From the NCBI GenBank assembly GCA_016721085.1, contig JADKJI010000013.1, positions 1-64,000 on the forward strand: a stretch of 64,000 nt of DNA, read 5' to 3'. Below, piece after piece: positions 11,273 to 19,978 of the stretch. The position numbers were made by a program, and so were the translations under genes. The notes under the pieces are model-generated. The model saw only the letters and a list, made by a program, of their open reading frames with translations, was not told the DNA's origin and did not search any database. The stretch comes from Chitinophagaceae bacterium. Its GTDB lineage: Bacteria > Bacteroidota > Bacteroidia > Chitinophagales > Chitinophagaceae. Numbering within the stretch: position 1 is the stretch's first letter; each line of letters begins with the position of its first letter.

Positions 11273-13320
11273 ATGGCTGAGAAAAAATTCCAACCCTTCA
11301 TTGCGCCCGAGGCTAATGTAAAAGAACTGACTGTCAAATCCATCCTATTAGGAAGTCTGTTCGGAGTCATATTTGGCGCTGCTACTGTTTATCTGGCGCT
11401 CAAAGCGGGACTCACCGTAAGTGCCTCCATTCCCATCGCTGTTATTGCTATCACATTAGGAAGACGCTTCTTCAAAACAACCATCCTCGAAAATAATATC
11501 ATCCAAACAACAGGTAGTGCCGGTGAAAGTATTGCAGCCGGTGTAGCCTTCACCTTACCCGGTTTTCTCTTCTTAAGTTCTCCCGATAGTGCCGAATATT
11601 TCAACTATCTCACCATATTGATTCTTGCCATTGTAGGTGGATTGCTTGGAACCTTATTGATGGTACCATTACGCAAGGCCCTTATCGTAAATGAACATGA
11701 TAACCTGCCTTACCCTGAAGGAACAGCCTGTGGTGATGTATTGAAAGCAGGAGAAAAAGGTGGAGATTTTGCTAAGACTGCTTTTTGGGGCCTGGGTGTT
11801 GCTTTATTGTATGCAGTCCTTCAGAAAGTATTACATGTTATAGCAGAAGTCCCTTATTGGGCTACAAAACAGACTAACAAGTTCTTTCCATCTGCAAAAA
11901 TCAGCGGAGAAATAACGCCTGAATATTTGGGAGTTGGTTATATCATCGGGCCAAGAATAGCTGGCGTATTAGTAGCTGGAGGTGTTCTTAGTTGGTTAGT
12001 CCTAATACCGCTACTCTCTTATATTGTACCGCCAGATACTATTGCTATACAATTGGTTAAATTGGGTTATCTCGCAGATATAACAAAGGATGGAGGAAAA
12101 GGAAACTGGAATGCAGCCACTCATACTTTTGGAGATTACTCAGCAGCGATTTACTATGCATTCGTACGATTGATAGGTGCTGGAGCGGTAGCAACCGGAG
12201 GCATAATAACGCTGGCAAAACCTTACCCACTATAGTAAAATCAGTCAGATCCAGTATTGCCTCTCTCAAGAATATCGGAGAAGATAATGCTCCAAAAATT
12301 TTACGTACAGAAAAGGACCTTAGCTTAAAGGTTGTTGGGCTAGGAACTCTTGGGCTGATAGCTCTGATCAGTGTCATTCCAATATTACCAGGTGAAGGAC
12401 TAATCCAAAAATTATTGATTGGGGTATTGGTTGTTTTATTTGGCGCACTATTCGTTACAGTATCCTCTCGTATTGTAGGCTTAATTGGTTCATCCAACAA
12501 TCCTATCAGCGGAATGACCATAGCAACAGTTATGGGAACGAGCCTTATTTTCTTAGCTGTGGGCTGGTCAGGTAAAGCTTATGAACCATTAGTACTTGTA
12601 GTAGGTGGTATTATATGTATTGCAGCAGCCAATGCTGGTGCAACATCACAAGATTTAAAGAGTGGATACATAGTTGGAGCAACTCCAAGAAACCAGCAAA
12701 TAGCTTTGTTCATTGGCGCCATTGTTTCATCGGTTGTAATTGGAGTTACTATAAAATTCCTGGATAAACCTAGCGCTGAAATGGTAAGCCAGGGAATTAA
12801 TCATGCTATTGGTACAGAAAAGTTCTCTGCTCCACAGGCAACTTTAATGGCTACACTAATAAAGGGTATTCAATCCAAAAACCTGGACTGGCAATTTGTT
12901 TTTGTTGGTTCTTTCTTAGCTGTTGTAATGGAGCTATGTGGTATAAAATCATTGAGTTTTGCTGTAGGTGCCTATCTTCCACTCTCAACTACACTTCCAA
13001 TTTTTGCAGGTGGCGCCATCCGTGGATTGAAGAATTGAAGGAAAAGAAAAACAAAACAAACAAATTGCTCCTGAAGAAGAAGAGCTTAGTAAAGGAAGTC
13101 TTTTCGCTACTGGTTTAGTGGCAGGTGGGGCTGTTGCAGGAGTACTCATTGCTTTTCTTGCAGGAACCAGTAGTGGTGGAAAATTCCTTGATGATGTTAA
13201 TCAGGAAAGTAGGCTACATGAATTCTGGGTGGACAACGGCTTATTATTTACTGGGAGTTTTTTTTTGCGGCGATGGGATGGGTGCTTTATAGGAATGCAA
13301 TGAAGAAGAAAGAAATTTGA
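11273..13320 (+). CDS. OPT-family oligopeptide transporter, frameshifted
   Basis: This polytopic inner-membrane transporter belongs to the oligopeptide/siderophore OPT family. It has a short cytoplasmic N-terminus and a long array of membrane helices. The conserved ENNIIQTTGSAGES segment lies near residue 80, PYPEGTACGDVL near 145, and the SNNPISGMT motif just after 12490. The corrected length is about 680 residues, normal for prokaryotic OPT proteins. The frame breaks at about 12225 (one missing A before TLPTIVKS), about 13030, and twice in the last 130 bases. The natural end, NAMKKKEI, is at 13318-13320. The substrate cannot be read from sequence. Confidence 0.88.
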
Positions 13321-13917
<597 letters not shown>

Positions 13918-14304
13918 CTAATTCATTTTGAAAGGCACTATCATCTCAAACGTAGGAATATTAACCTCGAACTTCTCGATCGTATGCAGATTTTCCATTT
14001 GGTAGGTACCAAACATTTTGCCCATTTCGGTGCGGAGATTGCAACCGCTTACATATTGGTAACGTTCACCGGGCTGTAAAGTAGGTTGAACGCCCACTAC
14101 ACCTTCACCTTCCACTTCACGCTGACTGCCACTGCCTTCAATGATGTGCCAGTGACGACGATGAAGCTTAACCGCGAAATTATTTAGGTTTTCTATATGG
14201 ATGCGATAGGCAAACATAAACTCACCCGACACCGGATTGGAGTAGTCCGGCTGGTAAAATGTCTCCACACTTATTTCTATTCCTTCGGAAATTTTTGAAA
14301 CCAT
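13918..14304 (-). CDS. apaG: ApaG (DUF525) protein
   Basis: This 128-residue single-domain protein matches ApaG in length and motifs. It opens with MVSKISEGIEISVETFYQP. The core includes YRIHIENLNNFAVKLHRRHW, then GEGVVGVQPTLQPGERYQYVSGC and MGKMFGTYQM. ApaG has a fibronectin type III-like fold and was linked to cobalt resistance in enterobacteria. Its biochemical role remains unclear. The frame is intact. It is divergent from icd and adjoins the low-quality block at its 3' side. Confidence 0.93.
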   Translation of the reverse strand: MVSKISEGIEISVETFYQPDYSNPVSGEFMFAYRIHIENLNNFAVKLHRRHWHIIEGSGSQREVEGEGVVGVQPTLQPGERYQYVSGCNLRTEMGKMFGTYQMENLHTIEKFEVNIPTFEMIVPFKMN

Positions 14305-14393
14305 TTGGGGAGTGATTGGTTATAAAGGTAGTCAAAAACAGGGGGGAAAAGGTAATTGTTCACTAAATGAGTGGAATTATGTTTTTCGGCCAC

Positions 14394-14401
14394 TAAATTT
14401 G
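14394..14401 (+). promoter_or_regulatory. Bacteroidota-type -7 element upstream of icd
   Basis: TAAATTTG matches the Bacteroidota -7 consensus TAnnTTTG and lies 42 bases before the icd start. No well-spaced -33 TTG was found, so the call rests on the -7 match and position only. Confidence 0.4.
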
Positions 14402-14443
14402 CACACCAGAACGGTACTAATCAACTAAATAAATCTTTTGAAT

Positions 14444-15895
14444 ATGAAAATTGCTGTAGCTAAAGGAGATGGAATTGGACCAGAAATTATGGAAGCTGTA
14501 CTCTCTATCTTTAAAGCCAGTAAAATACCCCTCGAATATGAATTTGTAGATATGGGTAAGTGGGTGTTCGACAAGGGGTTCAGTAATGGAATGACCCCGG
14601 AAGCCCAGAAATCTATCGAAACCCTGGGTATCCTCTTCAAGGGACCGATGGAGACTCCAAAAGGCAAGGGGGTAAAAAGCGTGAATGTTACCGCCCGCAA
14701 AACCTGGAACACCTATGCCAACAAAAGGGTTTTCCAAACCCTCCACGGGGTAGACACCGTTTTCTCAAAAGCTGGAATTCCAATCGATGTAACTATAGTC
14801 AGGGAGAATATCGAAGATACCTACGGTGGTATTGAGCATATGCTTACCCACGACGTAGCACTAAGCCGTCGTTTTATTACCCGTCCAGGAAGCTTACAAG
14901 TAATCCGTTATGCATTCGAAATGGCGAAGAAGAAAAACGCCAAACGAATTACTTGCGGACACAAGGCGAATATCATGAAAATTACAGACGGACTTTTCCT
15001 TGAATGCTTCTATGAAGTAGCAAAGGAATATCCTGAACTGAAAGCTGATGATGTGATTGTGGATGACCTTTGTATGAAATTGGTGACTCGTCCAGATTTA
15101 TTTGATGTAGTTGTGCTGACCAACTTACAAGGTGATATAGTAAGTGATCTTTGTGCAGGATTAGTAGGAGGATTAGGATTCGCTCCTTCAGCCAATATCG
15201 GGGACCATATCTGCATCTTCGAAGCAGTGCATGGTACAGCACCGGATATTGCAGGAAAGAATATCGCCAACCCAACAGCGCTTTTATTAAGTGGACTTAC
15301 CATGTTACGCCACCTTGGCTTCATGGAACATGCTGCTACTATTGAAAACGCCTTGTTATATACATTAGAGAACGGAATTCATACGGGTGATTTCGGAGAC
15401 AAATCCATTCCATCAGTAAACACCACTGTATTTGCCGAAGCCATCGTAAATAATTTTGGAAAGCTGCCACAACACGGAGTAAAACCTAGCTTACCTAATA
15501 TGCCAGTAACTCCCACCCATTTCATTCTTGATAAGAACCCACTTATCATGACAAAAGAAATGGAAGAAGAAAAGATTGTTGGTGTGGATCTTTTCATTGA
15601 GAGTGCAGAGCAACCAATGGCTGTAGCGGAAAAAGCATTACAACATACAGGTGATCTATTCAAACTGGTAACCATCAGTAACCGTGGTACCCAGGTATGG
15701 CCTAAAGGCTCCATCTTCACCAACATCGTAAACCAATACCGTTGCCGATTTGAAAGTCTCGGTGATGAACCCCGCACCCAGGTCGACATACTCGAACTCA
15801 CAAAATTGATGAGTGTTGATTTTAAAGTATGCTCTTATGAGTTATTGAATATGTGGGGAGATAAGAAGGCGTATAGTTTGGCGCAGGGGCAGTAG
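14444..15895 (+). CDS. icd: NADP-dependent isocitrate dehydrogenase, long Thermus/alphaproteobacterial type
   Basis: This tricarboxylic acid cycle enzyme converts isocitrate to 2-oxoglutarate and CO2. It has 483 residues from the ATG at 14444 (a TTG six bases earlier is less likely). It shows the early GDGIGPEIM motif, the substrate-binding region around TIVRENIEDTYGG, the metal-binding stretch DDLCMKLVTRPDLFDVVV followed by LQGDIVSDLCAGLVGGLG, and the nucleotide-binding EAVHGTAPDIAGK with NPTALLLSG. About 140 extra C-terminal residues follow, as in the subfamily found in Thermus and Rickettsia and unlike the 416-residue E. coli enzyme. The frame is intact and the gene appears monocistronic. 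Confidence 0.95.
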   Translation: MKIAVAKGDGIGPEIMEAVLSIFKASKIPLEYEFVDMGKWVFDKGFSNGMTPEAQKSIETLGILFKGPMETPKGKGVKSVNVTARKTWNTYANKRVFQTLHGVDTVFSKAGIPIDVTIVRENIEDTYGGIEHMLTHDVALSRRFITRPGSLQVIRYAFEMAKKKNAKRITCGHKANIMKITDGLFLECFYEVAKEYPELKADDVIVDDLCMKLVTRPDLFDVVVLTNLQGDIVSDLCAGLVGGLGFAPSANIGDHICIFEAVHGTAPDIAGKNIANPTALLLSGLTMLRHLGFMEHAATIENALLYTLENGIHTGDFGDKSIPSVNTTVFAEAIVNNFGKLPQHGVKPSLPNMPVTPTHFILDKNPLIMTKEMEEEKIVGVDLFIESAEQPMAVAEKALQHTGDLFKLVTISNRGTQVWPKGSIFTNIVNQYRCRFESLGDEPRTQVDILELTKLMSVDFKVCSYELLNMWGDKKAYSLAQGQ

Positions 15896-17009
15896 GAAAG
15901 TTCAAGAGGTTGCAGAAGTTCAATAGGTTCAAGGTTTAAGAGTTTAAGGTTTAAGGTTCTGAATGTCGGAGACCCCAACTTATTACTTATTACTTAAAAC
16001 TTATTACTTACCACTTAGAACTTACTACCTAAAACTAAATTCCCTTCCCTTCTCTCACCGAATAAACGGTACGAAAATTATAAGGAAAGCAGAGGCGTAG
16101 CCTCGGGTTAAATTGTAGCCCCGGATTTCAATCCGGGGTGAACAGAAATCAAGAAATTAATATTTTGGAATTAAAGCTCAATACAAAATCAAATAATTCA
16201 ATTAACCTTCTTAAAATTCAATCTGCCGGGGGGCGGCCGGAGGTTATGGTGATCCTGTTTTCAGGGTTTGGGTGTTTTTGGCACGACGAAGGGGCGTGCC
16301 CGGTTAATTGCCCGTTTCGGGTGACGAATAATATTTTGGAATTAAAGCTCAATACAAAATCAAATAATTCAATTCAACCTTCATATCCACGATTAAAATT
16401 CAATCTGCAACATTCCTAACCCGGGATTGAAATCCGGTTGTTCAATTTTCCTAACCCGGGATTGAAATCCCGGGCTACAATTTAACCCGAGCCTACGGCT
16501 CTGCGTAATGATTAATCATAAACAACCCTGTTTCAGAAGAGAGGGCAATTCAGATTTTGGGAGATGCTGATCGAAAATTATACCGGTATTATTTAATCGA
16601 ACAGAAGAGGCGTAGCCTCGGGTTAAATTGTAGCCCCGGATTTCAATCCGGGGTGAACAGAAATCAAGAAATTAATATTTTGGAATTAAAGCTCAATACA
16701 AAATCAAATAATTCAATCCAACCTTCATATCCACGATTAAAATTCATTGCAAATTCCCCGGGATTGAAACGTCCGGGATTTGGGCTAATTCCCGAGCCTA
16801 CGGCTCTGCGTAATGATTAATCATAAACAACCCTTTTCGTTTGTGTTTATTTTGAGGGTAGCGGTTGGCCCGGAATTTCCGGTTGAGGAGAGTTTTTTGT
16901 GTTTTTTACCGCAGACTGGGGGCTTACTGTATTTCCTCTCGGACTGGTAGACCGGACTTAAATATCAGAGACCTCAAAATTCAAACGCTACGGACTTCCG
17001 GACTATTCA
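15896..17009. repeat. Intergenic repeat cluster
   Basis: About 1.1 kb without a credible gene. A unit of about 110 bases, opening with GAGGCGTAGCCTCGGGTT and containing CCCCGGATTTCAATCCGGGG, occurs at about 16092-16200 and again at about 16608-16717. A central part of it recurs at about 16329-16380. Inverted partners, with CCCGGGATTGAAATCCCGGG and ACCCGAGCCTACGGCTCTG, lie at 16453-16530 and 16755-16832. The 15960-16050 stretch is a degenerate AACTTATTACTTA repeat. Frames that cross the units are only repeat sequence. Confidence 0.8.
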
Positions 17010-17504
17010 CTACTCGCATAACTGCAACGCACTCGAAGGCATCGTACTAAAAATAATCTTATTCACCTTCCCCGCTTTGCTGTATTTCAATATCAGGGTA
17101 CCATACTGCACCTGAAACGCATCCCAGTCGGTGTCTTTGATAAGTGGATTACCAAAATGTTTGAATAATGAATTGCGGTTTGCACCAAGGATGGGAACGG
17201 ATAACTTGCCTTTGAACTTCTCTCCTATTACAACATAATCACGGCCAGTGAAGAAGTAAAGATCTTTGTCGGCGAAGGAAACAGCACCACCACATTTTGA
17301 TGTGGGCATTTCTGCTTCAGTTCCGGTAAAACAAGGAAACAGCGTCTTGATCTCTTCGATACCCGCACTCGGTTTCAATCCATTCACTTTACCATTTAGA
17401 ATATCTACAAAGAATGGTTCGCAACGAACCGTTGCTTTTAATTGCGCTTGCGACAGCATAGTAGCGAATAATAATACTATGACAAAGAATAGCTGTTTTT
17501 TCAT
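17010..17504 (-). CDS. Secreted protein of unknown function
   Basis: I do not recognise this family. The most likely start is the ATG at 17504, giving MKKQLFFVIVLLFATMLSQAQ, a clear signal peptide with an AQ cleavage site and a mature protein of about 143 residues. A start 13 codons earlier would bury the signal. The mature part has two Cys (near CFTGT and SKCGG), which may pair. A later YGTLILKYSKAGKVNKIIFS stretch reads like paired beta strands, as in small periplasmic proteins. It has no operon partner. The location is likely periplasm or outer surface. Confidence 0.75.
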   Translation of the reverse strand: MKKQLFFVIVLLFATMLSQAQLKATVRCEPFFVDILNGKVNGLKPSAGIEEIKTLFPCFTGTEAEMPTSKCGGAVSFADKDLYFFTGRDYVVIGEKFKGKLSVPILGANRNSLFKHFGNPLIKDTDWDAFQVQYGTLILKYSKAGKVNKIIFSTMPSSALQLCE

Positions 17505-17679
17505 GGCGTTCGATTTTATATAGAAGGATTTTGTAATAAACACCTTCTATCATCTGCCAAAACCGTGCTGAAATGATCAATTAAAACTTATCATTAATAT
17601 GTTCCACTATAATCTATTGGAATACAAAGGCTGCGCACTCATTATAAAATCAGTTTTTTTTGTAGATTGTAAATAAAAA

Positions 17680-17910
17680 ATGGCTCAGGAAACTATAAAA
17701 TATACCAACGGAGAAATCACAATTGTATGGAGACCATCAATCTGCCAACATACTGGAATTTGCTTTAAGGGATTAGCGCCTGTATTCGATCCAAGAAGAA
17801 GGCCATGGATCGATCCATTAGCTGCTTCTACTGAAGCCATATTGGAACAGGTAAAGAAATGCCCAAGTGGAGCATTAAGTATCTTGAAAAAAGAAGAGGA
17901 GAATAAATAA
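17680..17910 (+). CDS. Divergent 4Fe-4S mono-cluster protein (Fer4_19/YjdI-like)
   Basis: This 76-residue protein has the pattern WRPSICQHTGICFKGLAPVF, then RRPWIDP, then KKCPSGALSI, which matches the Fer4_19 (DUF1271, YjdI) family of small iron-sulfur proteins. Visible ligand candidates are Cys22, Cys28 and the Cys of KCPSG, plus His24. The family is thought to carry a single cluster for electron transfer, often with a CDGSH or acetyltransferase partner. No such partner is adjacent here. It ends seven bases before the stop of the convergent SUI1 gene. Confidence 0.85.
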   Translation: MAQETIKYTNGEITIVWRPSICQHTGICFKGLAPVFDPRRRPWIDPLAASTEAILEQVKKCPSGALSILKKEEENK

Positions 17911-17916
17911 AACAAT

Positions 17917-18258
17917 CTAGCCAACGCGCTTTGCAGCAGTGTACCCATTCTTCTGTAACCACTGCATCACTTTATCGCGCTGGTCGCCTTGTACAATGGC
18001 TTCGCCATCTTTTACTGAACCACCAGTGCCGCAATAGGTCTTTAATTTTTTACCTAATTCTTCCAGATCCTCTTCCTTACCAACAAAACCATACACCACT
18101 GTAACGGCCTTGCCTGCCCGATGTTTGGTCTCGAGTATCACCCTTAATGGCTGACGCGCAGCAGGAAGTGTTTCCTTCGATTGATTATCATTCTGGAAGG
18201 AAAAAGAGGGATCTGTACTGTATACAAATCCGTTGGAGTCGGGTTTGTTCTTTTTCAT
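17917..18258 (-). CDS. yciH: SUI1/eIF1-like translation factor (YciH type)
   Basis: This 113-residue protein has a disordered N-terminal 35 residues followed by an SUI1 fold. The fold includes LRVILETKHRAGKAVTVVYGF, then DLEELGKKLKTYCGTGGSVKDG and IVQGDQRDKVMQWLQKNGY. The CGTGGSVKDG loop is the family signature. In bacteria YciH relatives are accessory translation initiation or stress factors and are not essential. The frame is intact. It is convergent with the ferredoxin-like gene. Confidence 0.9.
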   Translation of the reverse strand: MKKNKPDSNGFVYSTDPSFSFQNDNQSKETLPAARQPLRVILETKHRAGKAVTVVYGFVGKEEDLEELGKKLKTYCGTGGSVKDGEAIVQGDQRDKVMQWLQKNGYTAAKRVG

Positions 18259-18525
18259 GCTGGATGCTTGATGCTTTTTGCTTAATGCTTTTTGCCTAAG
18301 GCTTAAGGCCTAGGGCCTAAGGCTTTGTTTTGACTAAATCCGAAAATTTAGGCTTCGTATTTAGCATTATTCTTAGCATCACAATTATTTTAGTATAAAA
18401 AAATTAAAAATTTAAACCAAATTCATTCGCCAATAAAACAACTAAACTCCGTTCTGCCTCAAATCAAAGCTTTAGGCCTTAGGCCCTAAGCCTTAGGCAT
18501 CAAGCATCCAGCATCTAGCATAGCC
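18259..18525. repeat. Intergenic region with inverted GGCCTAAGGC palindromes
   Basis: Two clusters of overlapping palindromes (about 18270-18325 and 18465-18525) are built from GCTTAAGGC, GGCCTAGGGCC and GCATCAAGCATCCAGCAT words. They are inverted copies of each other, enclosing about 140 AT-rich bases. No gene is visible. The left cluster abuts the start of the SUI1 gene and the right cluster abuts the end of nadC. Confidence 0.65.
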
Positions 18526-19380
18526 CTAAGCTGTATTTGCCTTCAAGCTCAAATCCAAACTCCTCGCCTGATGTATCAACGCCCCCACACTTACAAAATC
18601 AACTCCGGTAGCTGCGTATTCGGTAATGGTATCGAGATTGATGCCACCACTGGCTTCGGTTTCCACTTTGCCTCCGATGATGTCTACTGCTTCTTTAACT
18701 TGTTGTGGAGTAAAATTATCAAGCATGATGCGATCGACCTTGCCTGTTTTAAGTGCACGGGCCACTTCATCAAGATTCCTTGTTTCCACTTCTATTTTTA
18801 ATCCGGGTTTGTTTTGCTGTACATATTGATAAGCTCTGTCAATCGCTTGTTCCAATCCACCACAATAATCAATATGGTTGTCTTTCAACATTATCATATC
18901 ATATAATCCCATCCTGTGATTAGATCCGCCTCCAATGCGCACCGCTTCTTTCTCGAAATAACGGAACAACGGTGTGGTTTTCCTTGTATCTAAAACGCGG
19001 GTGGAATAGCCTTTCAGCTTATTTACATAAACGGCGGTAAGGGTAGCGATACCACACATGCGTTGCATGGTATTCAACACCAACCGCTCGCATTGTAATA
19101 TGGTATGAACATGGGATTCAACTTCAAATGCAATTTCCCCATACTTCATACTATCACCATCTTTCTTAAAAGCAGTAAAAACAGAACTTGGGTCAACAGT
19201 TGAGAAAATAGCTTCAGCTATTTCCATACCAGCAAGAGTTCCTTCCTGTTTTATCTTAAGAATCGCTTTGCCACGGGCATCTGCAGGAATGGAACTTAGA
19301 GTAGAATGATCGCCATCACCAATATCTTCAGCAAGGGAATCCTTAATCCATTTATCTACCAATTCAGTATTTAGCGACAT
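18526..19380 (-). CDS. nadC: Nicotinate-nucleotide pyrophosphorylase (quinolinate phosphoribosyltransferase)
   Basis: This converts quinolinate and PRPP to nicotinate mononucleotide in de novo NAD synthesis. The 284 residues match the family. The N-terminal domain has LAEDIGDGDHST. The barrel carries LNTMQRMCGIATLT, then VLDTRKTTPLFRYFEKEAV with the PRPP-binding GGGSNHRMGLYDMIMLKDNHI, then IEVETRNLDEV, MLDNFTP and the phosphate-binding EASGGIN with VSVGAL. The frame is intact. nadA and nadB are not in the window. It is separated by a terminator from the DUF4783 gene upstream. Confidence 0.97.
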   Translation of the reverse strand: MSLNTELVDKWIKDSLAEDIGDGDHSTLSSIPADARGKAILKIKQEGTLAGMEIAEAIFSTVDPSSVFTAFKKDGDSMKYGEIAFEVESHVHTILQCERLVLNTMQRMCGIATLTAVYVNKLKGYSTRVLDTRKTTPLFRYFEKEAVRIGGGSNHRMGLYDMIMLKDNHIDYCGGLEQAIDRAYQYVQQNKPGLKIEVETRNLDEVARALKTGKVDRIMLDNFTPQQVKEAVDIIGGKVETEASGGINLDTITEYAATGVDFVSVGALIHQARSLDLSLKANTA

Positions 19381-19419
19381 AGCACAAATATAACTTCTAT
19401 ATAGAAATGGTAAAAAACA

Positions 19420-19447
19420 AAACCCATGACAATCATGTCATGGGTTT
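19420..19447 (-). terminator. Intrinsic terminator after the DUF4783 gene
   Basis: A perfect 12-base stem, AAACCCATGACA against TGTCATGGGTTT with an ATCA loop, is flanked by T-rich sequence on the minus strand. It separates the DUF4783 gene from nadC. Confidence 0.85.
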
Positions 19448-19472
19448 ATAGTAAGAGGGTTTAGTTCCCTTT

Positions 19473-19862
19473 TCAATCTGTTTTCTGGAAGCCGATTTCC
19501 TGCAATACCTGCCGGTCGCCTTTATGCTTCATATAGAATTTAGTCCTGAAATTTCCGTTTTTAGTAGTCAATACACCCAAACAGAACTCAGATCCACTAT
19601 TCTCACCTTTATGCTTTATAAGGAAATCTTTCACTTCATTAGTGGCAAAAAAGTCTTTTAAGATCATTTCAGCCTGAGTTTTGCTGTAATTATCGCTTTT
19701 ACCAGGTAAGGTAAGGTCTATCCGATCATCGAAATACTTGGATAACTGGCTGGCATTACCATTTTTCATTGCATTTACCACTTCTTCAATGGAATAAACA
19801 GGAGCAAATGAGATAAGGATAAGCGAAACCAGACCGATCGCCCACCCTACCATTGGTTTCAT
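19473..19862 (-). CDS. DUF4783 periplasmic protein
   Basis: A start at the ATG 19862 gives MKPMVGWAIGLVSLILISFAPVYS, a signal peptide or membrane anchor. A GTG six codons earlier is possible. The rest (about 105 residues) has the NTF2-like pattern of DUF4783: VVNAMKNGNASQLSKYFDDRIDL, then SKTQAEMILKDFF, then FCLGVLTTKNGNFRTKFYMK. The family is small, exported and specific to Bacteroidota, and is often found near nadC as here. Its function is unknown. The cone-shaped NTF2-like fold suggests a ligand-binding role (inference). Confidence 0.82.
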   Translation of the reverse strand: MKPMVGWAIGLVSLILISFAPVYSIEEVVNAMKNGNASQLSKYFDDRIDLTLPGKSDNYSKTQAEMILKDFFATNEVKDFLIKHKGENSGSEFCLGVLTTKNGNFRTKFYMKHKGDRQVLQEIGFQKTD

Positions 19863-19951
19863 TTTTTTTGAATTTTTCACAGTTCTAAAGTTGCCAAAAA
19901 CATGCCAAAGTAAGTTTACGTTGAAAAAATACTAACTAGCGGGGTTTCAAT

Positions 19952-19959
19952 TACCTTTG
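19952..19959 (+). promoter_or_regulatory. Bacteroidota-type -7 element upstream of gpmI
   Basis: TACCTTTG matches TAnnTTTG and lies 19 bases before the gpmI ATG. This would give a short leader. A TTG at 19921-19923 is farther upstream than the usual -33 spacing. Confidence 0.4.
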
Positions 19960-19978
19960 CAGCATATTCAAAAGAAAA

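Noticed and set aside
12057..12521. A 154-codon minus-strand frame
   Set aside because: It is an opposite-strand shadow of the OPT transporter gene.
16138..16820. Two similar plus-strand frames of about 90 codons
   Set aside because: They are translations of the repeat unit, similar because the DNA repeats, and run through its hairpins.
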